From Histomonas meleagridis (lineage: Eukaryota > Parabasalia > Tritrichomonadida > Dientamoebidae): a stretch of DNA of 64,000 nt. The notes beneath the pieces were generated by a model, which did not search any database, was not told the origin of the DNA, and saw only the letters and a list, made by a program, of their open reading frames with translations. Position 1 is the stretch's first letter. Every line of letters begins with the position of its first letter. Where the stretch lies: NCBI GenBank assembly GCA_020186115.1, contig WSYJ01000118.1, positions 186,001-250,000 on the forward strand. The letters run 5' to 3'. The translations under genes and the position numbers were made by a program. Shown in pieces: positions 19,601 through 28,800 of this stretch.

Positions 19601-22369
19601 TTATTTCCCGCTTGATAACAATAAATTCATTGCGGATTCATATGTTATAACGTTTGGTAGTTTAAACTGTAGCTCAATTTGATCAAACGGATCATTCGCA
19701 TTATATTTGTTGAGCAATTCCACAAAACTTTCATACGAAGTATCGAATTTCTTTGTTTCGTCAAATGGCGAAAAGTTATTCGTGGAATCAAATGCAGGAA
19801 AACTAACGTTAGCTGACCAATCACCGAATGAAGGAAATGCGTTGCCTTGCGTGGGCGCATCAAATGATGGAAATGCGTTATTTTGCTGTGTCTTGTCTGA
19901 TTCAGAAGTTTTATTTTCGCTATTAAATGTATCAAATGATGGAAATGCATTGCCTTTGTTGTCTTGCTTTGTTGTATCATTTGATGGGAATTTGTTTTCT
20001 TTATGTGTTTTGTCTGCTTCCGAGTTATTATTTTCGTTATTAAATGCATCGAATGAAGGAAATGTGTTTTCTTGTTTAGTTGCATCAGCTGATGGGAATT
20101 TGTTTTCGTTATTTTCTTGTTTATTATCATCAAATGATGAAAAGTTGAATTCTTGTCTAAACTCATCAAGCGACGGAAACTTGTTCTCTTGTTTTGATGA
20201 GTCTGTTGATGGGAATTTATTAGTAATGTTTTCGTTGTGTGCTGTGTCTACTTCAGATGTTTTATTTTCATTGCCAAATGTATCAAATGAAGGAAAACTG
20301 TTTTCGTTAATTTCTTGTTTTGGTGAATCTAATGAAGGAAAATTATTTTCACTTTTATTGTGCTCATCAATTGAAGATACTTTATTATCATTATCAAACT
20401 CTCCAAATGTGGCAAAATCATTTTGTTGGTTTTCATGTTTTGGTTCATCAAATGAAAATAATTCATTGTTATTTACGTTTTCATTTTTGTTTAGTTCGCC
20501 AATCGAATCGCTCTTAATTTCATCAAACAATTTGTTCTTTTGCGACTCATCAAATGACGAAAAGTTAAACTCTTGTCTAAAATCGTCAAGTGATGGAGTT
20601 TTGTTCTCTTGTTTCGATGAATCAACAGATGGGAATTTGTTCTCTTGCTTTATATTATCAAATGAAGGAAATGTATTCTCTTTATCATGTTGTGCGGCGT
20701 CATTTGATGAAGATTTGTTTTCTTGATGTGATTTGTCTGTTTCCGAGTTATTATTTTCGTTATTAAATGTATCAAATGAAGGAAATACATTTTCTTTGTT
20801 TTCTTGCTTTGGTGAATCAAATGATGGGAATTTGTTTTCTTGATGTGCGATTTCTTTTTCAGAATTATTATTATCTTTATTAAATGCATCAAATGAAGGA
20901 AATACATTTTCTTTGTTTTCTTGATTTGGTGAATCATTTGATGGGAATTCGTTTTGTTGATGTGCGATTTCTGTTTCAGAAGTTTTATTTTCGTTATTAA
21001 ATGCATCGAATGAAGGAAATGTATTTTCTTGTTTAGTTGCATCATTTGATGGGAATTTTTCGTTATTTTCTTGTTTATTATCATCATATGATGAAAAGTT
21101 GAATTCTTGTCTAAACTCATCAAACGACGGAAACTTATTCTCTTGTTTTGATGAATTAGTTGATGGGAATTTATTAGTAATGCCTTCTTGTTTATCATCA
21201 AATGAAGGAAATGTATTTTCTTGCTTTGGATCTAGTGATGAAAATTTGTTTTCTTGTTTTGTTGCATCATTTGATGGGAATTTTTCATTAACATTTTCTT
21301 GTTTATTATCATCAAATGATGAAAAGTTGAATTCTTGTCTAAACTCATCAAGCGACGGAAACTTGTTGCCTTGTTTTGATGAATTAGTTGATGGGAATTT
21401 ATTATTAATATTTTCAGTATTACTATCGAATGAAAGAAATGCATTTTCTTGCCTTGATGAATCTATAGATGGGAATTTGTTATTCAGATTTTCCTGTTTA
21501 TTATCATCGAATGAAGGAAAAGTATTTTCTTGTTTTGTTGCATCATTTGATGTAAATTTGTTTTCTTTATGTTCTTGTTTAGTATCATCAAATGATGAAA
21601 AATTGAATTCTTGTCTAAACTCATCGAGTGATGGAAATCTTTTCTCTTGTTTTGATGAGTCAGTTGATGGGAATTTATTTGCAATATTCTCAGTATTACT
21701 ATCGAATGAAGGAAATGCATTTTCTTGCTTTGATAAATCCATTGATGGGATTTTGTTTTCTTGCTTTGGTTCATCAAATGAAGGGAATTGAAACTCTTGT
21801 CTAAACTCGTCAACAGATGGGAACTTGTTATCTTTCTTTGCTTGAGTTTCATTGGTGTTTTCCTGTTTAATATCAAACGAAGGAAAAGTATTTTCATTCT
21901 TAAATTCATCAAAAGATGGAAATTTGGTATCTTGCGTTGAAGTGTCATTTGAAAATTTGTTATCTTTTTGTGGTTCATCAAATGATGAAAAGTTAAATTC
22001 CTGTCTAAACTCATCAAGTGATGGAAATTTATTGCTCTTATTTTCTGACTTATGGTCACTAGATAGAGATGAATTTTCTTTACTATGTTCTTGATTTGTT
22101 AAGTCAAATGATGGGAATTTATTATCAGAACTTCCTTGATTAGTTAAATCAAATGATGGGAAATTGTTACTTTTGTTAGGTTCGTCAAATGATGGAAATT
22201 TTGTTTCTTGTTTTGGAGAATCAAAAGATGGGAATTTTATTTCTTCTTTTGAATTATTTCCAAATGCTTCAAAAGAAGGAAATTCAAATCCACCTTTGCT
22301 ATTTGAGTTTTCACTCTTTGGGAAAGAATCAAATTGTGGAAAGTCAAAAAAGTTATTATTTGTTGCCAT
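19601..22369 (-). CDS. FPSFD-repeat low-complexity protein, 922 aa
   Basis: The protein is a long array of short Phe-containing motifs (FPSFD, FPSxD, FSSFD) separated by Lys/Gln/Glu/Asn-rich linkers, so it is predicted to be disordered. A longer unit built on DEFRQEFNFSSFD recurs about seven times. The non-repetitive C-terminus (FSPFDETKKFDTSYESFVELLNK, NDPFDQIELQF) contains a DPF motif. Regularly spaced Phe motifs in disordered chains often bind adaptor appendage domains (DPF, FxDxF), so a role as an endocytic or trafficking linker is possible but inferred. The gene is divergent from the DnaJ-like gene with 78 bp between starts. The repeats keep several other frames open, which are shadows. 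Confidence 0.75.
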   Translation of the reverse strand: MATNNNFFDFPQFDSFPKSENSNSKGGFEFPSFEAFGNNSKEEIKFPSFDSPKQETKFPSFDEPNKSNNFPSFDLTNQGSSDNKFPSFDLTNQEHSKENSSLSSDHKSENKSNKFPSLDEFRQEFNFSSFDEPQKDNKFSNDTSTQDTKFPSFDEFKNENTFPSFDIKQENTNETQAKKDNKFPSVDEFRQEFQFPSFDEPKQENKIPSMDLSKQENAFPSFDSNTENIANKFPSTDSSKQEKRFPSLDEFRQEFNFSSFDDTKQEHKENKFTSNDATKQENTFPSFDDNKQENLNNKFPSIDSSRQENAFLSFDSNTENINNKFPSTNSSKQGNKFPSLDEFRQEFNFSSFDDNKQENVNEKFPSNDATKQENKFSSLDPKQENTFPSFDDKQEGITNKFPSTNSSKQENKFPSFDEFRQEFNFSSYDDNKQENNEKFPSNDATKQENTFPSFDAFNNENKTSETEIAHQQNEFPSNDSPNQENKENVFPSFDAFNKDNNNSEKEIAHQENKFPSFDSPKQENKENVFPSFDTFNNENNNSETDKSHQENKSSSNDAAQHDKENTFPSFDNIKQENKFPSVDSSKQENKTPSLDDFRQEFNFSSFDESQKNKLFDEIKSDSIGELNKNENVNNNELFSFDEPKHENQQNDFATFGEFDNDNKVSSIDEHNKSENNFPSLDSPKQEINENSFPSFDTFGNENKTSEVDTAHNENITNKFPSTDSSKQENKFPSLDEFRQEFNFSSFDDNKQENNENKFPSADATKQENTFPSFDAFNNENNNSEADKTHKENKFPSNDTTKQDNKGNAFPSFDTFNSENKTSESDKTQQNNAFPSFDAPTQGNAFPSFGDWSANVSFPAFDSTNNFSPFDETKKFDTSYESFVELLNKYNANDPFDQIELQFKLPNVITYESAMNLLLSSGK
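19860..22320 (-). repeat. Degenerate coding repeats of the FPSFD protein
   Basis: Repeated DNA blocks encode the FPSFD and DEFRQEF units. The larger composite block, roughly 170-250 bp, recurs with high identity around 20090-20230, 21060-21180, 21300-21400 and 21580-21690. The identity suggests recent duplication or conversion, so repeat number may vary between strains. Confidence 0.6.
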
Positions 22370-22447
22370 CTTATTACCAATATTCGACCAAATAATAACT
22401 CAAAAATACACATAAATGGGGTACCCCACTTTATTTGGTTGAAGCTA
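22370..22447. promoter_or_regulatory. 78-bp divergent promoter
   Basis: This is the only sequence between the ATG of the FPSFD-repeat gene (minus) and the preferred ATG of the DnaJ-like gene (22448, plus). It contains GGTACCCC and a TTTGGTTGAAG stretch but no TAACCG motif. Confidence 0.35.
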
Positions 22448-23413
22448 ATGTTGGTTCTGATCTCTCTTCTAGCTTTTGTCCAAAGATTAAATATTCCCGA
22501 ATATGCGATGAATAATCTTTACCAATTAATTGGGCTGAAAAAGGATTCTACTCAACGCGATATAATGCGATCTTTCAAGAGATACATTTCACAAAAAACA
22601 AAAATATTAAATCCAAGTAAGAAAAGATTAAACAGCTACAAAGCAATAGAGTTTGCATTTGGAGTAATTGGTAATCCAGAATCAAGAGCTCTTTATGACA
22701 ATCTTCCAGAATCAGCCATCAACATCACAAATTTTGAAGTTTTAGGTTATCAATGTGATGCTGCCATTGCAGAGCTTAAGCGCTTGTTAGCTCGTCTCCC
22801 ACAAGAACTTGCTCGAAGTGGTGGAGTCATATTTTATCCCATCCAATTTCCTCTCAAAGATTTTCTCACAGGTGGCGAAAGAACTGTTTCTGTAATTCGT
22901 ACATCCAAGTGCGAATGTCCTAGTGGCCAAAAATCATGCGTTAGATGCCGAAAGAATCCATTAATCGAACAAATTGTAAAACATAAAGTTGCAATTCCAC
23001 CAGGTGCAATGGAATTCCATCGTGTTTATGTCAAAGGACTCGGTGATGATGAACATTCTCGTGGTGCATCTGATGTTATATTTATTGCATACACAAAACC
23101 TGATAAAAAGTTCATCCGTGATGGCGTTGATGTCATTTCTACACTCACTGTGAGCTTGGCTGATGCTATCAAGGGCTCTGTAGTTGAGTTTGATAATTTC
23201 GATGGCGAAAAAATAAACATCGAAATTGAAGCTGGTGCAATGCACGGAGGTCAAAAGCGAGTTAAAGGCGCTGGTCTTCCTTATTATCTCGATACATCAA
23301 TAAGAGGCGATCTCATTTTGAACATAGAAATTGAATTCCCAAAGAAACTTAGTGACGAACAACGCGAAGCTTTAATGAAAGAGCTACCAGCTGATGAATC
23401 GTTTTATGTATAA
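22448..23413 (+). CDS. ER DnaJ-like protein lacking the HPD motif
   Basis: The chosen start gives 321 residues with a good signal peptide (MLVLISLLAFVQRLNIP); an in-frame ATG at 22334 would overlap the divergent gene. A J-like domain follows (NLYQLIGLKKDSTQRDIMRSF, AFGVIGNPESRALYD), but the helix II-III loop reads SQKTKILNPSKKR where active J domains have HPD. The C-terminal part (about 115-310) matches the DnaJ C-terminal substrate-binding domains (KHKVAIPPGAMEFHRVYVKG, RGDLILNIEIEFPKKLS), with a small Cys cluster CECPSGQKSCVRC instead of the full zinc finger. Without HPD it should not stimulate Hsp70; substrate holding in the secretory pathway is inferred. Confidence 0.75.
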   Translation: MLVLISLLAFVQRLNIPEYAMNNLYQLIGLKKDSTQRDIMRSFKRYISQKTKILNPSKKRLNSYKAIEFAFGVIGNPESRALYDNLPESAINITNFEVLGYQCDAAIAELKRLLARLPQELARSGGVIFYPIQFPLKDFLTGGERTVSVIRTSKCECPSGQKSCVRCRKNPLIEQIVKHKVAIPPGAMEFHRVYVKGLGDDEHSRGASDVIFIAYTKPDKKFIRDGVDVISTLTVSLADAIKGSVVEFDNFDGEKINIEIEAGAMHGGQKRVKGAGLPYYLDTSIRGDLILNIEIEFPKKLSDEQREALMKELPADESFYV

Positions 23414-23530
23414 ACACTGGTTTTTCCAAAAATAATTGAAATTGAAATTTTGAAATTATTAATTTTTAACTTAATCAACAAAAATTACAACATGTCATAA
23501 TTCAGAATAAACTATTAAGGCCATTTTTTA

Positions 23531-24159
23531 TTAACAAGGACAATTATTTCCAATCGTTTCACCCCTTCCAAAATTGTTAAGATTCATCTCAAGTGCACTG
23601 GTTGTTGTTTGGTTGCCTTGGCGATTATATATTGCTTCTGTCATTCTTGTAAACATTTCTTGTACATTATATGCTGTTTTTGCAGATGTCTCCATAAAAG
23701 GTACACCTAATTTGTTTGCGAATTCTTGCCCTTCTTCAGTAGAAACAGCACGTTTATCACTAAGATCTTCTTTGTTTCCGATAATAAATTTACATACAAG
23801 AGGATTTGCCAGCCGATCTACGTCAGAAAGCCATTTCCTGATATTTTCAAATGACTTTCTATTTGTTATATCGTAAACTATAGCAATTGCATGAGATCCA
23901 TGATAATAATTTGCTGTTATTGATTGAAATCTTTCTTGCCCGGCTGTATCCCAAATCTGAAGTTTTATTTGTCTATCATTTAAGTCTATTGTTCTAATTT
24001 TGAAATCAACGCCAATTGTTGAAACATAATTCTGGAGTTATAAAATAAAGATACTTCACTAAATGTTTTATCTGAAAATTGGAGCAAAAGGCAACTTTTC
24101 CCTACGCATGAATCCCCAACAATGAGAATTTTATAAATAAAATCACAACTGCTCGCCAT
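23531..24159 (-). CDS. Rab-family GTPase with a 23-nt intron
   Basis: The CDS joins 24159-24055 and 24031-23531, giving 201 residues. Exon 1 holds the P-loop (GDSCVGKS at 15-22) and ends at KTFSE; exon 2 continues [15 protein letters not shown], then [11 protein letters not shown] (switch II), GNKEDL (NKxD) and ETSAK. The C-terminus CPC is a double-cysteine geranylgeranylation signal. Sequence is closest to Rab1/Rab8-type GTPases, which control ER-Golgi or exocytic vesicle traffic. The start follows the usual short Rab leader; an upstream in-frame ATG would add 34 unlikely residues. Removing the 23-nt GT-AG segment at 24032-24054 restores the switch I region exactly, so it is a true intron rather than an error. 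Confidence 0.9.
24032..24054 (-). other. 23-nt spliceosomal intron in the Rab gene
   Basis: On the minus strand it begins GTATCTTTATTTT and ends TATAACTCCAG. It interrupts [14 protein letters not shown] in the conserved switch I region. The length is 2 modulo 3, so retention would shift the frame. A 5' GTAT and a fused branch/acceptor (AACNCCAG-like) match the other candidate at 3895-3918. Confidence 0.85.
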
Positions 24160-24348
24160 CCTGCTATTGAATATTTTTAACGTGCGAAAACCATTTAATT
24201 TTTTGTGCACTTTACACTGACGATAACCTCTCAATAATCGGTCAGACAAACACAAAACCAAACAGAAGAAATTGGGCCACCCCGAAAGGAGGAGAATGAC
24301 ATAATTATCAATAATGCCGGAAATAAAAATTTACGCAAAATTTAATAT

Positions 24349-25629
24349 TTATTCTATAAGAGTTTTGTATTTGTTCGTTATACCAGGAAGTCGTGGTAAC
24401 TTTTCTTCCATGACTTTATTTATTATTTGACTCCAAATTTTCCGATGTTTCTTTTTAGATGGCCAAACTTTATGATACAGAGTATTCTTTTCGTATTCTT
24501 TTCTTTCTATTCTAATTCTATTTTTGATGATATTATTTTCGTGAATTGCTTGTTTCCATTTCTGTTCATCCCAACCCCACATTCTTGAATCGATTAATTC
24601 TTGTAATGAACTAAATGGTGCAGAAAGAAGAATTGCATCTGCAATCATTTTTGATTTAAGTCTTTTCTCTTTGCCTCTATAATAATTTAATAATGGCCTA
24701 TAATTCACTTCTAAGACATAAGGCTTTGCATTCTTGTCTAACAATATATCAAAGCCAAGAATTTGAAAACAACGCGGAATTTCTGAATGAGTGAGGTCAT
24801 TTCCCACTTCACTTTTGAGGATGAATTTCAACGACGATATGATCGTCAGACCGATGCAATCTTCGATTTCAACCCAAAGTTTATCAGTATCAATACCATC
24901 ATCTTTGAGTATTTGAAAAACATCTGAGATGAATCGAGATATTTCGGATATGTCTTTCCCATCGGCAACTTTTTTCTTATTGATGGCAACATTTGTAAGT
25001 TGTGAAAAAATAGAATCATTGCCTGCTTTTTCTGTGCAAAATCGTGCAATTCCATCATGGTAAACGTATATTCGAAGAGGATTAACAGAAGCGATTAATG
25101 CATATACTCTGAGATCAAATTTGGTATCGTCAATTAAATATGACTCAATGTATTCTTGTGCAACAGCACGAATTCTTGATGGTTGATATTGTTCTGGTGA
25201 ATTGTATATTTTAATTCCATTTCCCAATGAACCTAAACTTGGTTTAACAATATAAGTCTTCCCTGTATTTGTTAAAGCTGAAATAAATTTTTTTTGTTTT
25301 GATGGAAGTAAAAATGTTTTTGGTATAAAATTATATTCGTTAGGATAAAATTTTGCGATATTATCCAGAACAATCTCCATTGGAACTTTACGACATATTA
25401 CTTTTATCATGGGAACTCTGTTTATTACCTGCCATGGTTGAATTTTAAATGTTGAATCGCCATCGTATATGTTATCTGACCAAACCAGAACAGCATGATC
25501 ATCAGAAGGGCAAGGCTCGATACCGTCTATTTGGAATGCTTTTCTAACTGAAAGGAAATGTGTTTTTTGGCTATTGACCCTCATTTTTCCCAAGTTCTGT
25601 TCTAAGCATTTTTGTTTACACTTTCCCAC
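24349..25629 (-). CDS. Tubulin-tyrosine-ligase-like (TTLL) protein
   Basis: This 426-residue protein has the ATP-grasp core of the TTL family: TYIVKPSLGSLGNGIKIY (ATP-binding Lys and Gly-rich loop, near residue 125), KFDLRVYALIASVNPLRIYV and FDILLDKNAKPYVLEVNYRP (metal/ATP-binding Asp, Glu and Asn). TTLL enzymes add Tyr, Glu or Gly to tubulin tails in cytoskeletal microtubules; which activity this one has cannot be told. KPSLGSLGNGI differs from the commoner KPxxxxxGxGI by spacing only. The start may be MGKCKQ or MRVNSQ (residue 16). CGGTTA at 25702-25707 lies 73 bp upstream. Confidence 0.82.
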   Translation of the reverse strand: MGKCKQKCLEQNLGKMRVNSQKTHFLSVRKAFQIDGIEPCPSDDHAVLVWSDNIYDGDSTFKIQPWQVINRVPMIKVICRKVPMEIVLDNIAKFYPNEYNFIPKTFLLPSKQKKFISALTNTGKTYIVKPSLGSLGNGIKIYNSPEQYQPSRIRAVAQEYIESYLIDDTKFDLRVYALIASVNPLRIYVYHDGIARFCTEKAGNDSIFSQLTNVAINKKKVADGKDISEISRFISDVFQILKDDGIDTDKLWVEIEDCIGLTIISSLKFILKSEVGNDLTHSEIPRCFQILGFDILLDKNAKPYVLEVNYRPLLNYYRGKEKRLKSKMIADAILLSAPFSSLQELIDSRMWGWDEQKWKQAIHENNIIKNRIRIERKEYEKNTLYHKVWPSKKKHRKIWSQIINKVMEEKLPRLPGITNKYKTLIE

Positions 25630-25874
25630 TTTTTGACTACATCATCCCGCGTTTTTCACTACTTAATTGCAGTCGTTTGAGTCAATATTGTGTTCAAATT
25701 ACGGTTATTATTCGTTTTTTGCAATAATAATTCTGGGAAAAAAACACAAAATTTTGGAAATTTCCATTTTCAAAAACTTCATCTGAAGTATTGATATTTT
25801 TCATCAAAAGAAAAAAAAATATTATTATTTCCGAACTATTTTATTTTGAAAAAAAAAAAATTACAAAAAATTTC

Positions 25875-28800
25875 TTATTTGAGAACAAATTCCCAATCAT
25901 AAACAGAGACTTCGCACAAGCTAATGTCGACCTTTATATTCTGTATCGAGCATTGCGACAATTTCTTTTCTTGTATCACCATGAATTCACCAGTATCGAA
26001 ACAAATTGAACAAATTCTAATTTTTCCATTTCGATGTCCAACAATTGCATATTTATCGAATATCGAAAATCCGGTACCGAAACAAGTGATTGCAGTAATT
26101 TCGTCATCAAATTCTATTTCTCTAACCAAGAAACCATTTAAAGTGTATTGAAGCATTTTCTTTCCGACTCCAATAAACATCGAATTAATATCTTCGTCAA
26201 TTTTTAATGCGTTAACTTTTTTGATAGGAATTATATTCGTGATGAACCCATTAGAGATTGACCATATTATGATTTCATTAGTACAAACAGTGACGCACAT
26301 TAATTGTTTCTCTGATATATATGAAAATTTGGCTTCATTACGAAACATCGTAATTTGACTAACAAATTGTCTTTCTTCAGTTATTTTATAAATAGTGGAC
26401 TTATAATTATCATATGTTACAACACAAAACGCTTTTCGTTGTGAAAATGATTCATGAATTGAATTTTGTAAAATTTCTTTCGGAATGTTAACGGTCTCTG
26501 TGTAAACATCTGAATTTAATGTGTAAACAAAATTTAATGGATCAAATTTGCCGCGCTCAATAGAAGGACTATGTGGCTCATTAAAAAGTTGACACGGAAC
26601 AGTTCCACATGCTTTAGCCCATTTATGCTTTTGAGATATTTCACTCTCAGTCGCATCCATTGAAACATATGACAATGGATTAAACACATTTAAAGCTTCT
26701 TCAGCTGCTGGGCCACTTAACTTATAACCAAAGGTAATATCAAACCAACTATGGATATTCCTTCTAACTTCAAGTGATTCTAATGCATGTCTATGTTGTT
26801 CAATAAATCTAAATATATTTGGTGACCATTTTGGAATAACAATATCAAAAGAATCACCACCAGGCAACACAAACTTGTTTAAATTTAAAAATATTTCAGG
26901 GAAACAAAAGAATTCCGGAGTTAATTCATAATGTGTTGTTGGACGAATAGTTATTGATTTCGGAAAAGAGAAAAAGTTTCGCTCACCTTTATCCCAACCA
27001 TCATTAACCTTCCATTGGAATCTACAATAAGGTTCGAATCTACAAAACGTCAATGAAACGTTCATAGAATTTGATATGTTTTCTGCATGATGAAATTTTT
27101 GATTTCTAAACCTTGCTTTAAATTGCTCATGTTTTGGATCTTTATCTCCCACTATATCCACAGGTGTATCTAAAGGCCTAATATTATTTCCAAGTTCGAA
27201 ATGATCTCCAGTTAAATCTCTTAAAACACAAGGAGAGATTGGATAAGCTGATGGATCAGTAAAAGATCTATTAGCATGAAAGTTCAACACATTTATATAG
27301 TCAAGATTCGACATTCTACAATTTAACCAACTTTCTTTGCTTTCCTTTAAGTCGACATGAGCCAAAGGTGAAGAGAAGCATTCAAAAACTGGATTTTCTT
27401 CGAAGACGATAATAAACGTTCCCTGCGTAATTGAGGAGAAAATGATCGCTGTTGGTATAGCGCTATAAATGTGTTTTTTGACCATTAAGAAATTCTTTTT
27501 AGATAATTTAACAATGAAATGTCCACAGAACAATGAATATTTACCAAATTCATTTAAAAGAATTGATTCGAAAATTGCAATTTTTGTATCATAATGAAAA
27601 TCGAGTAAATTAATTTGATCATTTTCATATTTTGCGTTTAAGAACAAGTAAAAATCTTTTTTATCTTTTTGCTTGAATAAAACGCAATGTACAGTTGAAA
27701 ATGCATAAACGAGTTTACAATTCAAAGGGTTTTCTATATTTGGATATCTAAAGTTAAAAAGTTTAGTAATTATACTTTTGTTATCCATATCAAATAACGT
27801 CGAATATTTGAAGATATACTTTGGGAATTCGGAAGGAACTTTAAATTGATTGGAAGGTAACATACCGAAATATTTTGCTGAGTTAACTATTACTGGTTCA
27901 GGTTGTATTTCATTAGGTGCATAAATCTTAAAAGGAGAAGGAATTATAATTGTCGAACAAACACTTGGTAAAGCAAATGGTGAAATTTTATATGATTTAG
28001 TTTTTAATTCTTTCGTAATTTGTGATTTACATTTTAATTGTATTTGATGGAATTTTGTAATTTGATATTCTTGTATAATTAAATATTGATTCATATTACT
28101 ATAAAAATCATTTAACATTGTGTCACATAAATATGAACTATATGCTGCACGTGAATATAAAAATTTAATGAATTCTTCTGATTTGTCTTCTGAATGAATT
28201 GTCTTTAATGATTGATTTAATTTATCAATTAATTTTATCGAATAAATTCTTTTATTAGCTGTGAAAAGTGATTCCAAATATACTAAATATTCACCAAAAT
28301 CAACAGTTTTGATTTGTGATTCATATGATAAATTTAAAAATTCTTTTATATCCACTTTACGAAATGACCATTTATTTCTTATAGTAGTTAAAAATAATGT
28401 ATATAATTCAAGTGATTTAGGAAATTCGGTTGGAATTTTACGCTTTAAGAAATGATATATTAAATATTGTAAATTTTGTGTGTTTGGTTTTTTAGATGTT
28501 TTAAAGTTATTTAACATATAATCGATTAATATATCAATTTCATCATTAGTAATTTCATCCAAAATAAATATAAATAAATTCATGAATTCTTTATATAATA
28601 TTTTATATGATTCTGCACAACTTAATAAACTTTTAAATAAGTTTAAATCTTGAATAATTTTCGAGTTTTGTAACGATGTAATTAATAATGTATTAATAAA
28701 TATTTCGACACCTTTAACATAAATTCGATGAATAGTAAAACGATTAAAACATTTAGTAAATACTGCAATTTGTAAATATATATTTGCATGAGATATCATT

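Noticed and set aside
19707-20726. 339-codon plus-strand open frame opposite the FPSFD gene, plus frames of 174-230 codons at 19645-21791
   Set aside because: They arise because short coding repeats keep other frames open. Their products are Ser/Asn/Leu or Lys/His/Met-rich echoes of the repeat, with no start context of their own.
22334-22447. Upstream ATG of the DnaJ-like ORF
   Set aside because: It lies inside the divergent gene's coding sequence, adds residues unlike any leader, and hides the clear signal peptide at 22448.
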